Part shown: piece by piece, positions 8,654 through 17,479 of the stretch
How the letters are laid out: each line of letters opens with the position of its first letter
How positions within the stretch are numbered: the stretch's first letter is position 1
Assembly: GCF_024346995.1 (NCBI RefSeq)
Contig: NZ_AP024887.1
Span: 868,001-932,000 of the forward strand
Length of the DNA stretch: 64,000 nucleotides
Reading direction: 5' to 3'
From: Vibrio palustris
Lineage (GTDB): Bacteria > Pseudomonadota > Gammaproteobacteria > Enterobacterales > Vibrionaceae
Translations under genes and position numbers: made by a program
Notes under the pieces: generated by a model
Seen by the model: the letters and a program-made list of their open reading frames with translations, nothing else
Database searches by the model: none
What the model was told of the DNA's origin: nothing

Positions 8654-9898
8654 GTGTCCAAGCGTCGTGTCGTTGTCACTGGCATGGGTATGTTGTCACC
8701 TGTTGGCAACACTGTAGAATCATCTTGGAAAGCCCTGCTAGCTGGTCAAAGTGGTATCGTTAATATCGATCACTTTGATACTACTAATTTTTCTACGCAA
8801 TTTGCAGGTCTAGTAAAAGACTTCAATTGCGAAGAGTACATGTCCAAAAAAGATGCCCGTAAAATGGATTTATTTATCCAATACGGTATCGCTGCCGGTA
8901 TCCAGGCACTGGATGATTCCAATTTAGAGATCACTGAAGAGAATGCTGCTCGTGTGGGCGTTGCTATCGGTTCAGGCATCGGTGGGTTAGAACTTATCGA
9001 AAAAGGCCATGATGCACTTCTCGAAAAAGGTCCGCGTAAAGTAAGCCCATTCTTCGTTCCTTCAACCATTGTGAATATGGTAGCGGGTAACCTCTCTATT
9101 ATGCGTGGCCTACGTGGTCCCAATATTGCTATCTCGACTGCCTGTACCACAGGTTTGCACAACATCGGCCATGCGGCTCGTATGATTGCCTACGGTGATG
9201 TCGATGCCATGGTAGCTGGCGGTAGCGAAAAAGCGTCTACTCAGTTAGGTATGGCGGGTTTTGGTGCGGCTAAAGCATTGTCAACGCGTAATGATGACCC
9301 ACAAAAAGCGTCTCGTCCTTGGGATAAAGGCCGTGATGGTTTTGTGCTTGGTGATGGTGCGGGCATGATGGTACTTGAAGAGTACGAACATGCGAAAGCA
9401 CGCGGTGCTAAAATTTACGCAGAAATCGTCGGATTTGGTATGTCAGGTGATGCTTATCACATGACTAAACCGACTGAAGATGGCTCAGGCGGCGCACTCG
9501 CAATGTCTGCAGCTATGCGTGATGCGGACATCGATGGTACGAAAATCGGTTATGTGAATGCACACGGCACGTCTACACCTGCGGGTGATGTTGCAGAAGT
9601 TCGTGGTATTAAACTCGCGCTTGGAGAAGAAGGCTCTAAACAAGTTCTTGTTTCTTCAACAAAATCTATGACTGGCCACCTATTAGGTGCTGCTGGCTCT
9701 GTAGAAGCGATTGTGACGGTACTGTCATTGGTTGAACAGATTGTTCCACCAACGATTAACCTAGACGATCCAGAAGATGATCTGGATATCGATCTCGTCC
9801 CGAACGAAGCGCGTAAAGTCGAAGGTATGGAATACGCGATGTGTAACTCATTTGGATTCGGTGGCACCAATGGTTCACTGATTTTCAAACGCATCTAA
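8654..9898 (+). CDS. fabF: 3-oxoacyl-ACP synthase II
   Basis: Elongating beta-ketoacyl-ACP synthase, important for temperature control of membrane unsaturation. Cys164 in STACTTG, His304 in [11 protein letters not shown] and His342 in GHLLGAAG form the active site. I chose GTG at 8654 because it gives [12 protein letters not shown], exactly the N-terminus of E. coli FabF, and has GGAG 9 nt upstream. The ATG at 8648 would leave only 3 nt after GGAG. The product is 414 residues, the usual length. Confidence 0.95.
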   Translation: MSKRRVVVTGMGMLSPVGNTVESSWKALLAGQSGIVNIDHFDTTNFSTQFAGLVKDFNCEEYMSKKDARKMDLFIQYGIAAGIQALDDSNLEITEENAARVGVAIGSGIGGLELIEKGHDALLEKGPRKVSPFFVPSTIVNMVAGNLSIMRGLRGPNIAISTACTTGLHNIGHAARMIAYGDVDAMVAGGSEKASTQLGMAGFGAAKALSTRNDDPQKASRPWDKGRDGFVLGDGAGMMVLEEYEHAKARGAKIYAEIVGFGMSGDAYHMTKPTEDGSGGALAMSAAMRDADIDGTKIGYVNAHGTSTPAGDVAEVRGIKLALGEEGSKQVLVSSTKSMTGHLLGAAGSVEAIVTVLSLVEQIVPPTINLDDPEDDLDIDLVPNEARKVEGMEYAMCNSFGFGGTNGSLIFKRI

Positions 9899-9925
9899 CA
9901 CGTAGTATTACGTGATTTGAGTTCG

Positions 9926-9960
9926 AACGGCTTGATGCTTTGCATTAAGCCGTTTGTGTT
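9926..9960 (+). terminator. Hairpin between fabF and pabC
   Basis: 13-bp arms 9926-9938 and 9942-9954 (AACGGCTT...AAGCCGTT, one G-T pair) are followed by a weak T-rich tail, TGTGTTT. It is a possible partial terminator. Confidence 0.5.
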
Positions 9961-9974
9961 TATAGGGATAGACA

Positions 9975-10781
9975 ATGATGTTGATTAATGGAGTCTTTGC
10001 TGACCATATCTCTGCCAGTGATCGTTCTTTTCAATATGGCGATGGTTGCTTTACGACCATGCTGACACGTCATGGGCGTATTCAACAATGGCAGTATCAC
10101 CAAGAACGCATGCAAGCATGCTTAGATATGTTGGGTATTGTGTTAGCTGATTGGGCTGACGTTGAAAGTTGGCTTGCTCAAGCCATACTGCCGGATACTC
10201 AAGCTGGCTTAAAACTGCATGTGAGTCGTGGTCATGGAGGAAGGGGATACAGCGCCGCTCAAGTTTCACAGCCCACGGTAACTATTCGTGCTTTTGCGTT
10301 TCCTCATCATTATACTACTTGGCAATCCGACGGTATTGCGCTCGGTGTATGTCAACACCCTCTCGGGTTAAGCCCCTTACTGGCTGGTCACAAACATAAT
10401 AATCGTTTAGAACAAGTCTTGATGAAAGCTGAGATGGATTCAGCAGGACATCCAGATGGATTATGCTGTGATATTAATGGCCACGTCATTGAAACAACGA
10501 TGGCGAATATTTTTTGGGTAAAAGACGGTACACTCTATACTCCTGATCTCGCGAATTCTGGAGTGGCGGGCGTTGCGCGCCGCAGAGTCATCGAGCTTAC
10601 AAAATACGATGAGCTTGATTTAGCCATTGGGCAGTATTCACTTGCGGCTATCTGGGACGCGGACGAAGTCTTTATCACTAATGCGATGTTAGGGGTCGCA
10701 CCGGTGCGCCAAATTCAACAGCAAGTGTATTCTATTGGTTCGCATACACGCCGTTTTCAGAAGAGGTTTCATTTGTGTTAA
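9975..10781 (+). CDS. pabC: Aminodeoxychorismate lyase
   Basis: PLP enzyme (fold type IV) that splits 4-amino-4-deoxychorismate to p-aminobenzoate and pyruvate for folate synthesis. It has 268 residues. The PLP lysine is Lys140 in LAGHKHNNRLEQ, and the ETTMANIFWV motif is present. An ATG six bases shorter in protein terms (9978) is equally possible. The stop overlaps the mltG start by 7 nt, indicating translational coupling; pabC-mltG-tmk-holB is the conserved gammaproteobacterial order. Confidence 0.94.
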   Translation: MMLINGVFADHISASDRSFQYGDGCFTTMLTRHGRIQQWQYHQERMQACLDMLGIVLADWADVESWLAQAILPDTQAGLKLHVSRGHGGRGYSAAQVSQPTVTIRAFAFPHHYTTWQSDGIALGVCQHPLGLSPLLAGHKHNNRLEQVLMKAEMDSAGHPDGLCCDINGHVIETTMANIFWVKDGTLYTPDLANSGVAGVARRRVIELTKYDELDLAIGQYSLAAIWDADEVFITNAMLGVAPVRQIQQQVYSIGSHTRRFQKRFHLC

Positions 10782-11788
10782 AAAAAATACTGATATTAGT
10801 AGTGGCGCTCGCTGTGTTAATTGGAGCTGGGTTTGGTTATGTCATACATGGGGTTGATCGCTACCTTAACCAGCCACTTAACATTGAACAAAACCAACTT
10901 GTCACGGTGCCTTTTGGTACGAATATTAATCGTGCTATGGATATTTTGGTAGACAAAAAGTGGGTTCAACCGAGTTCACTAGCGCGCTTTGTGCGTCGTT
11001 TACATCCAGAGTTAGTCTCTATCAAAGCTGGGACTTATCAATTAACGCCATCGATGACATTAAAAACCGCATTGGAACATATTGTCTCAGGCAAAGAGCA
11101 TCAATTTGCTGTGACCTTTGTTGAAGGCAGTCGTTTTAGTGAGTGGCGAGATATCTTAGCAAATAATTCCTATTTAAAGCATACCATTACAGGTATGAGC
11201 GAAGCAGACATAGCGACTAAACTTGGGATTCAACATAGTAAACTGGAAGGCTTGTTTTTAGCGGAAACCTATCACTTTACGGCTGGGAAAAGTGATATTG
11301 CGATTTTGCGCCGAGCGCATAATAAGCTGATGACGTACCTGGACGCACAGTGGCAAGAGCGAGATGAGTCTCTACCATTGAAATCCCCCTATCAAGCGTT
11401 AACATTAGCCTCCATTATTGAAAAAGAAACCGCTTTAGCAAGTGAGCGTCAGCGTGTCTCTTCCGTGTTTGTGAATCGCTTGAATAAACATATGCGTTTA
11501 CAAACCGATCCGACGGTGATTTATGGTATGGGCGATAATTACCATGGGAATATCCGTAAGCGCGATCTGCATCGAGCCACACCTTATAATACCTATGTGA
11601 TTCATGGGCTCCCACCAACACCGATTGCGATGGTTGGGAAAAATGCGATTGATGCAGCGCTGCATCCAGAGAAAAGCGATTATCTCTATTTTGTCGCCAG
11701 TGGTGATGGTGGTCATGTTTTCTCTAAAACGTTGACCCAGCATAATCGCGCAGTACGTGCCTATTTAAGAAAATTGAGAAATAAATAA
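10775..11788 (+). CDS. mltG: Endolytic murein transglycosylase MltG (YceG)
   Basis: Cleaves nascent glycan strands at the inner membrane and thereby limits peptidoglycan chain length. It has 337 residues: a single N-terminal membrane segment (about residues 3-25), a LysM-like region, then the YceG domain with the catalytic Glu218 in [19 protein letters not shown] and the HGLPPTPI motif follow. The start is GTG at 10775, preceded by AGAGG and inside the end of pabC. It overlaps tmk by one base (TAATG). Confidence 0.94.
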   Translation: MLKKILILVVALAVLIGAGFGYVIHGVDRYLNQPLNIEQNQLVTVPFGTNINRAMDILVDKKWVQPSSLARFVRRLHPELVSIKAGTYQLTPSMTLKTALEHIVSGKEHQFAVTFVEGSRFSEWRDILANNSYLKHTITGMSEADIATKLGIQHSKLEGLFLAETYHFTAGKSDIAILRRAHNKLMTYLDAQWQERDESLPLKSPYQALTLASIIEKETALASERQRVSSVFVNRLNKHMRLQTDPTVIYGMGDNYHGNIRKRDLHRATPYNTYVIHGLPPTPIAMVGKNAIDAALHPEKSDYLYFVASGDGGHVFSKTLTQHNRAVRAYLRKLRNK

Positions 11789-12417
11789 TGAACGGTAAAT
11801 TTATAGTTATCGAAGGTCTTGAAGGGGCTGGTAAAAGTACGGCGATTAATGCTGTAGTTGCAACCCTCAAAGCGTTTCAAGTCGATGATATTGTACGAAC
11901 ACGAGAACCTGGTGGAACGGTGCTGGCGGAAAAAATGCGAGCACTGGTTAAAGAAGAACACGCAGGTGAACAGTTGCAAGATATGACCGAACTACTGCTG
12001 ATGTATGCGGCACGTGTGCAATTAGTCGAGAATGTTATTAAACCAGCTTTGTTAAAAGGGCAGTGGGTGGTTGGTGATCGCCACGACTTATCTTCTCAGG
12101 CTTATCAAGGCGGGGGCCGCCAAATCGATGCAGCAACGATGGCAAACTTGAAGCGGACTACATTGGGAGAGTTTAAACCGGATCTGACATTGTACTTGGA
12201 TATTGACCCGCGGGTGGGGTTAGAGCGTGCCCGTGGCCGTGGTGATTTAGACCGTATTGAGAAAATGGATATCGGCTTTTTTGAACGTACTCGTGAGCGT
12301 TACCAAGCGTTAGCTGCGCAAGACAGTTCAGTGGTAACAATCGATGCCGAGCAAGGGATAGATGCCGTTGCTCATGATATCCAAGTTGCATTGACGCATT
12401 GGTTTTCCGCTCAGTAA
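11788..12417 (+). CDS. tmk: Thymidylate kinase
   Basis: Phosphorylates dTMP to dTDP. It has 209 residues with the P-loop GLEGAGKST (10-18), the TREPGGT dTMP-binding motif, [15 protein letters not shown], and a LID region [12 protein letters not shown]. In E. coli the DR motif reads DRYDLSS; here it is DRH, a conservative change. It is coupled to mltG by a one-base overlap and followed by holB after 14 bp. Confidence 0.96.
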   Translation: MNGKFIVIEGLEGAGKSTAINAVVATLKAFQVDDIVRTREPGGTVLAEKMRALVKEEHAGEQLQDMTELLLMYAARVQLVENVIKPALLKGQWVVGDRHDLSSQAYQGGGRQIDAATMANLKRTTLGEFKPDLTLYLDIDPRVGLERARGRGDLDRIEKMDIGFFERTRERYQALAAQDSSVVTIDAEQGIDAVAHDIQVALTHWFSAQ

Positions 12418-12431
12418 AAATGGGGACAAAT

Positions 12432-13397
12432 ATGGCAACGAGCTCTCCGTGGTTAACCCAAGCTTGGCAAGATTGGCAGGCCCGTCTGCAAGCGAATACG
12501 TTTTCGCATGCAACTTTGGTTCATAGTCAGCAAGACCTTGGTATTTACTCACTCGCCCACTGGTTTGGGCAAGCATTGATGTGTACGACTTCACAAACCG
12601 AACCCTGTGGTTTTTGTCATGGCTGTGACTTAATGCGTTCTGGAAATCACCCTGATTATCACGTGGTGAGGCCAGAAAAAGAAGGTAAATCGATTACGGT
12701 TGAACAGATCCGGGCGTGTAATCGTTGGGCACAAGCGTCATCGCAGATGTCTGGCTATCGAATGATCATTATTGAACCCGCTGATGCAATGAATGAGTCG
12801 GCAGCCAATGCATTACTCAAAACATTAGAAGAGCCATCCTCACATTGTGTGTTTGTGTTATTGACACAACATATGAATCATTTGCTACCAACGATTATTA
12901 GTCGTTGTCAGGTGCTGTCTATCGCTACGCCGTCTCCGCAAGTGATAACGGAATGGCTTAAGCAACAAACGCAACGAGATATTCCTGTCTATGCGGCGCA
13001 TTTGAATGGTAATTCACCGATCCAGACTCAATCGTTTATTGAGTCGAAAGGTATAGAAGAGTACGCTAATATTGAAGCGGCATTTTTACGTGCTGCAGCG
13101 GATGATATCACTGGTGTGACTGAGTGTGCGAGCTTAGTCGCTTCCTCACCACTTGTACGATTACAGTGGTTATGGTTTTTAGTCAGTGATGCGCAAAAAG
13201 TGCATTTTGGCCTCACTCAACCCGAGTGTGTCCCCGGCGCTAAGTCGCTGTCACAGGTGTTATCCTATGATCAGTTATACCGCTGCGGACAAACCATTAT
13301 CAAGTTGATAGAGCAACTACGCGAGTTTACTGGATTAAACTCAGAGCTTCTTATCATGGATTGGCTAATGAATATTAATGAGGACACATGTTTGTAG
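12432..13397 (+). CDS. holB: DNA polymerase III delta-prime subunit
   Basis: Clamp-loader subunit that works with DnaX and HolA to open the beta clamp. It has 321 residues, an AAA+ fold without a functional Walker A. The zinc module has cysteines in PCGFCHGCDLMRSGNHPDYH, and the sensor region includes NALLKTLEEPSSH and ISRCQ. ATG at 12432 is chosen because GGGGA lies 5 nt before it; an upstream in-frame GTG at 12399 would overlap tmk without an SD. It overlaps tatD by 10 bp. Confidence 0.93.
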   Translation: MATSSPWLTQAWQDWQARLQANTFSHATLVHSQQDLGIYSLAHWFGQALMCTTSQTEPCGFCHGCDLMRSGNHPDYHVVRPEKEGKSITVEQIRACNRWAQASSQMSGYRMIIIEPADAMNESAANALLKTLEEPSSHCVFVLLTQHMNHLLPTIISRCQVLSIATPSPQVITEWLKQQTQRDIPVYAAHLNGNSPIQTQSFIESKGIEEYANIEAAFLRAAADDITGVTECASLVASSPLVRLQWLWFLVSDAQKVHFGLTQPECVPGAKSLSQVLSYDQLYRCGQTIIKLIEQLREFTGLNSELLIMDWLMNINEDTCL

Positions 13398-14155
13398 ATT
13401 CCCACTGCCATTTAGACAGGCTCAATTATGACGATTTGCATAGCGGAATAGAGCAAGTACTGGCCAATGCAGAGCGCGTCAATGTGCAAGAATTTCTTTC
13501 CGTAAATTGTACTATGGACACGTTTCCGGCGATGTTGGAGATGATTAACCATCATGCCAATGTGCACGCCTCATGTGGCGTCCATCCCTTGGATGTGAAC
13601 AGTGCATTTTCAATGGAAACGTTTCGTGAATACGCCAAGCACGACAAGGTGGTCGCGATTGGTGAAACTGGGTTAGACTATCATTATCAACCTGAGACGG
13701 CGGAATTACAAAAACAACGTTTTAAGCAGCAAGTAGAGTTAGCCGTTGAGCTAAATAAGCCTTTAATTATCCATACTCGCAATGCAAGACAAGACACGTT
13801 GGATATTTTACGTGAGGGCGGTGCAGAGCGTTGTGGCGGTGTCATTCATTGCTTTACCGAAGATTTAGCGTTTGCTCAAGCTGCAATGGAGCTAGGATTC
13901 TATATTTCGATTTCTGGTATTGTGACGTTTAAGGGCGCTACTGACTTACAAGAAGTGGTAAAAGAACTGCCTTTAGACCGTTTACTCATTGAGACCGACT
14001 CACCTTATTTGGCTCCAGTGCCGTATAGAGGTAAAGAAAATCAGCCCGCTTATGTGGTTGAAGTCGCGACGTACATCGCACAGCTTAAAGGTATCACTGT
14101 TGCGGAAGTGGCACAGCAAACCACACAGAACTTTAAAGATTTATTCATTCGTTAA
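13388..14155 (+). CDS. ycfH: TatD-family metal-dependent nuclease (YcfH)
   Basis: TIM-barrel metallohydrolase of the TatD family, members of which show 3'-5' DNase activity. It has 255 residues, starting MFVDSHCHLDRL with the HxH metal site. GETGLDYHY, HTRNA, HCFTE and ETDSPYLAPVPYRGKENQP, all family motifs, follow. The position after holB corresponds to E. coli ycfH. It closes the plus-strand cluster. No terminator is obvious after it. Confidence 0.93.
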   Translation: MFVDSHCHLDRLNYDDLHSGIEQVLANAERVNVQEFLSVNCTMDTFPAMLEMINHHANVHASCGVHPLDVNSAFSMETFREYAKHDKVVAIGETGLDYHYQPETAELQKQRFKQQVELAVELNKPLIIHTRNARQDTLDILREGGAERCGGVIHCFTEDLAFAQAAMELGFYISISGIVTFKGATDLQEVVKELPLDRLLIETDSPYLAPVPYRGKENQPAYVVEVATYIAQLKGITVAEVAQQTTQNFKDLFIR

Positions 14156-14588
14156 GCGATATTAAGGGAAAAAACACCACAGCATTTTTGTTTATGCTCG
14201 CTCGTTTTTCTCTTTGATAACAAATGTCCGGCTTATATTGATGTCTTTTTCAGCATTTTATTTTAAAAAAATGCGCGTACACGAAAATAGCCTATTATTT
14301 GTACATCTGATTTACTTATTTTGAAAGGTGAATTAAATATGTGTAAAAATAGTGGCTTATCGTATATTAGTGTGATTTTTGTTCAGTTCTTAGTGTGATC
14401 TGTTTATTACTTTAGAACTTAATTTAATTCGTTACTAGAAACTTTGAGGCGCATCAAGATATATTTAGAGCCGGAAAATATAATGCAAGTGCATGACACA
14501 ATTCCTTTGAGACTAGCATCTTAAGGCTGCGGGGGTGTGCCGCTAGTTACTCAAAATATTCTAATAACTCACTCAGGAGCATTTACTC
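14156..14588 (+). promoter_or_regulatory. ptsG upstream region with candidate operator and sRNA target
   Basis: 433 bp without a convincing gene. It contains an AT-rich near-palindrome, GCATTTT...AAAATGC, at 14253-14274. Two TGTGAT half-sites of CRP type lie near 14371 and 14395. The CACTCAGGAG Shine-Dalgarno segment just before the ATG closely resembles the E. coli ptsG segment paired by SgrS. A 19-codon open frame with a fair SD lies at 14339-14398. None is proven. Confidence 0.4.
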
Positions 14589-16211
14589 ATGAAAAGTTTC
14601 TTTAGTAAACTTTCTCAATCCATCATGCTACCGATAGCGCTGCTTCCAGCTGCCGGTATTATGTTAGGGATTGGTGGTAGTTTTACCAACGCACAGATGG
14701 TAGACGCCTACAACATTGAAATTCTACAACCAGGAACCGTTCTAAACAGTTTCCTACAAGTTATGACAGCAGCAGGCGATATTGTTTTCGCTAACTTACC
14801 TGTTATGTTTGCATTGGCAATTGCGATTGGTTTTGCTAAAGCAGAGAAAGGTGCCGCCGCATTGGCCGCATTGATTTCTTACTTGGTAATGAACGTTGCT
14901 ATTGCAAAAACGTTAGTTGTGGGCGGCATGTTAGATGCCAGCACAAATACCGTTGTGCTAATGGGCGAACACTACTCTGGTATTCTTGCCAACACACTGG
15001 GTATTAGCAACACGCTAAGTATGGGTGTATTTGGTGGTTTGATCTCAGGTGCGATTACGGTTGTATTACATAACCGCTACCATGATGCAAAACTTCCTGA
15101 CTACCTAGGCTTCTTTGGTGGGGCACGTTACGTACCTATCATTAGTGCTTTCGCAGCTTTATTCTACGGCATCGTTCTTACGTTTATTTGGCCATTTTTT
15201 GGTGCTGCTTTTGGTGCAATCGGTATGGCGTTGGGCGAACTTCGCGCGTCAGGCCTTGGTTACATCGCCTCGTTTATCTTCGGTATCATTGAACGTTCAT
15301 TGATCCCTGTTGGTCTTCACCATGTATTCTACTTGCCATTATGGCAGACAGAAATTGGTGGTACGGCGAATATCGCGGGTGAAGTGGTAAAAGGTACACA
15401 AAATATCTTTTTCGCGTCTTTAGCGACTGGCGATTTCTCTCAGTTCTCATCAACGAACTTTATGACGGGTAAATTCCCATTCATGATGTTTGGTTTGCCA
15501 GCGGCTGCTTATGCAATGTATACCGTTGTTGACCCAGAAAACCGCAAAGCGGCAGGTGGTCTTCTATTCTCTGTTGCACTGACGGCGTTCTTGACAGGTA
15601 TTACAGAACCGATTGAATTTACATTCTTGTTCCTATCACCTGCATTGTACTACTTCTTGCACGTGCCATTGGCGGGGCTTTCTTTCCTACTAATGGATGT
15701 GCTGGGTGTGAAAGTTGGTATGACCTTCTCTGGTGGTTTCATTGATTTCTCACTATTTGGTGTCTTGCCTGGCCTAACAGGTGTTGATAACCATTGGTAC
15801 TACATCCCTATCGTTGGTGTTGCTTACGCATTTATCTACTTCTTCTTGTTCCGCTGGTACATTCTGAAGTTTGATATTAAAACTCCAGGTCGTAAGGGCA
15901 GTGCCGTTGCCGTGGTATCTAAGCAAGATTACCGTGATGCGAAATCGGGTAGTTCAGCTGGCGATGATGGCAAGGCTGCACAAATGATTGAAGCACTCGG
16001 TGGGCAAGATAACATTGTTGATGTTGATGCGTGTATTACACGTCTACGTATTACCGTGAAAGATGCCAACATTGTGAAAGAAAATGATTACTGGACCACG
16101 CAATTAGGTGCTCGAGGCCTAGTGAAAGTGGGTGATACTGGTATTCAAGCGATTTACGGTGCTCAAGCAGCAACGTATAAAGCACAAATCAACGCGCAAT
16201 TAGGTCGCTAA
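14589..16211 (+). CDS. ptsG: PTS EIICB, glucose/maltose (PtsG/MalX) family
   Basis: Phosphotransferase permease that imports and phosphorylates a glucose-type sugar at the inner membrane. It has 540 residues. The EIIC part (about 1-430) has about ten hydrophobic segments, the LPDYLGFFGGARYVPI loop, GLHHVFYLPLW, and the glucose-family motif GITEPIEF. After the linker KTPGR comes EIIB, with phosphorylated Cys482 in VDACITRLR. There is no EIIA, so Crr must supply it. It is longer than E. coli PtsG (477), and several stretches (LPVMFALAIAIG, a 60-residue longer total) are closer to MalX, although it sits where V. cholerae has ptsG. The substrate is thus inferred. It is coupled to the next gene by TAATG. 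Confidence 0.85.
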   Translation: MKSFFSKLSQSIMLPIALLPAAGIMLGIGGSFTNAQMVDAYNIEILQPGTVLNSFLQVMTAAGDIVFANLPVMFALAIAIGFAKAEKGAAALAALISYLVMNVAIAKTLVVGGMLDASTNTVVLMGEHYSGILANTLGISNTLSMGVFGGLISGAITVVLHNRYHDAKLPDYLGFFGGARYVPIISAFAALFYGIVLTFIWPFFGAAFGAIGMALGELRASGLGYIASFIFGIIERSLIPVGLHHVFYLPLWQTEIGGTANIAGEVVKGTQNIFFASLATGDFSQFSSTNFMTGKFPFMMFGLPAAAYAMYTVVDPENRKAAGGLLFSVALTAFLTGITEPIEFTFLFLSPALYYFLHVPLAGLSFLLMDVLGVKVGMTFSGGFIDFSLFGVLPGLTGVDNHWYYIPIVGVAYAFIYFFLFRWYILKFDIKTPGRKGSAVAVVSKQDYRDAKSGSSAGDDGKAAQMIEALGGQDNIVDVDACITRLRITVKDANIVKENDYWTTQLGARGLVKVGDTGIQAIYGAQAATYKAQINAQLGR

Positions 16212-16687
16212 TGAGCGTTAAGGAAAAATTTAAGCGCACTGGGGCATTCGTGATTGATTTTTCGATTGTCAAAATGTTTGCTCAAGTCCTCATCGGTGGC
16301 GTGTATTACGCCATCATGGGCTTTAGCTCAAAACATCAGACAGGCGGTTTGATTTCATTAAACAGTGATGCTGCTTTGCCGATTTTATTGGCATTAAGTG
16401 TGCTTATTTTGGTCCTCTTTATTGGTATTTATGTTGGGTATCATTGGGTGTGTTATCGTTTTCTTGGCAACTCACTCGCCCGCTTTTTTATGCGAGCGAA
16501 CGTTGTATCACGAGTCGATGGCAACCCATTAGATAAGCGCACCTATTTTGAGCGTGAGTTTTATAAAATTAGCTTATGTGTCGGCACTATGGGTCTGTAT
16601 GCTCTGTACAGTGGTGCACAGTATTATTCGACCGGTAATGCGCCTTATCATGACAATCGTTGTTCAGCGCGAGTTGACATCGATTAG
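16211..16687 (+). CDS. RDD-like small membrane protein
   Basis: 158 residues beginning KEKFKRTGAFVIDFSIVKM, the RDD-domain opening pattern (basic, then GAFxID). Two clear hydrophobic segments follow (about 22-38 and 52-78), with a third possible near 120-135. RDD proteins are membrane proteins of unclear, possibly transport-related, role. The ATG overlaps the ptsG stop by one base, so it is co-translated with the sugar permease. A strong terminator follows at 16711. I do not assign a function. Confidence 0.75.
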   Translation: MSVKEKFKRTGAFVIDFSIVKMFAQVLIGGVYYAIMGFSSKHQTGGLISLNSDAALPILLALSVLILVLFIGIYVGYHWVCYRFLGNSLARFFMRANVVSRVDGNPLDKRTYFEREFYKISLCVGTMGLYALYSGAQYYSTGNAPYHDNRCSARVDID

Positions 16688-16710
16688 ACCTAAGTAATAC
16701 CCGTAAAGCA

Positions 16711-16738
16711 AAAGCCAACGCCTAGCGTTGGCTTTTTT
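16711..16738 (+). terminator. Intrinsic terminator after the ptsG operon
   Basis: The perfect 11-bp stem AAAGCCAACGC/GCGTTGGCTTT (16711-16721 and 16725-16735) has a 3-nt loop and ends in TTTTTT. Confidence 0.92.
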
Positions 16739-16870
16739 GTGTCTGAAAGGGAGGGCTCACCACTAAGCCATGGAATGGATTTACAGAGGTATTACTTATT
16801 AATGACAACCTTACAGGCTTGACTGAGTACATTGTGCACTTCTCATGTAGGATTCATATAGGTCAAAAAA

Positions 16871-17317
16871 ATGATAAAAGCAGTCGGGATTGGTTTTATA
16901 AGTGTCATGTGCTGTGTCACTCAAGCGTTTGCTGCACCTGCAAATCAAAAGGATGTTTCTGCAAACACAAATCAACACAGTTTAGCGGCAGGTATCGCTA
17001 TCGATCAGCAGCTCAGCGCAGTGTTAAGCGTCGATAATACTTACCGATTTACCGTGGGAAATAAGGGTGGCGCTGTCGATTACATTTTTAAACGTGGGCA
17101 ATTTGAAAACTTGAGAGCACCCTTGAGCTGGTATGTCGGTGGCGGTGCATGGTCGCAATGGGATCATGATGAATATGGCGCGCGTTTACCCGTTGGTGTG
17201 AGCTATCCCGCAACGCGTCGCTTGGAAATGTACGCCCAAGTGCACCCAGAGCTTGATTTGCATGATGACCCAGAGTTACAGCTTGGCGCGGCATTAGGAG
17301 TGAAATACCACTTTTAA
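16871..17317 (+). CDS. Exported small beta-barrel-like protein
   Basis: 148 residues. The signal peptide (MIKAVGIGFISVMCCVTQAFA) has a likely cleavage after AFA. The rest alternates polar and aromatic/hydrophobic residues (YRFTVGNKGGAVDYIFKRGQF, SWYVGGGAWSQWD, GAALGVKYHF). It ends in Phe, the pattern of small outer-membrane barrels. No family name is recognised. The start at 16871 follows an AGGT 8 nt upstream. It converges with the transporter operon on the other strand. Confidence 0.7.
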   Translation: MIKAVGIGFISVMCCVTQAFAAPANQKDVSANTNQHSLAAGIAIDQQLSAVLSVDNTYRFTVGNKGGAVDYIFKRGQFENLRAPLSWYVGGGAWSQWDHDEYGARLPVGVSYPATRRLEMYAQVHPELDLHDDPELQLGAALGVKYHF

Positions 17318-17333
17318 GCGGTAGAAGTGACAA

Positions 17334-17363
17334 ATAAAAAACGCCAGAGTGAGACTCTGGCGT
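17334..17363 (-). terminator. Terminator of the NSS transporter operon
   Basis: The perfect 10-bp stem ACGCCAGAGT/ACTCTGGCGT (17341-17363) is read on the minus strand and is followed by TTTTTTATTT. The plus-strand tail is weaker, so it mainly serves metS. Confidence 0.88.
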
Positions 17364-17386
17364 TTGGTGTTGCTAAACTAGGTAAA

Positions 17387-17479
17387 TTACTTCTTCATGG
17401 CTTTGCTAACACAGATAGCCGCGCCGCCCCAAGTAATACCAAGTCCGATAATCATCATGATAATAGCGCCAGTTGTCAT
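17387..17479 (-). CDS. MetS-like small subunit of NSS amino-acid transporter
   Basis: A 30-residue membrane peptide, starting MTTGAIIMMIIGLGITWGGA and ending CVSKAMKK. It is one hydrophobic helix with a basic C-terminus. It matches the small subunit known from MetP-MetS methionine/alanine importers of the neurotransmitter:sodium symporter family. Its ATG overlaps the stop of the large subunit (ATGA), and AAGGAGCC lies 5 nt upstream inside the large gene. The terminator at 17334-17363 ends the operon. Confidence 0.85.
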   Translation of the reverse strand: MTTGAIIMMIIGLGITWGGAAICVSKAMKK

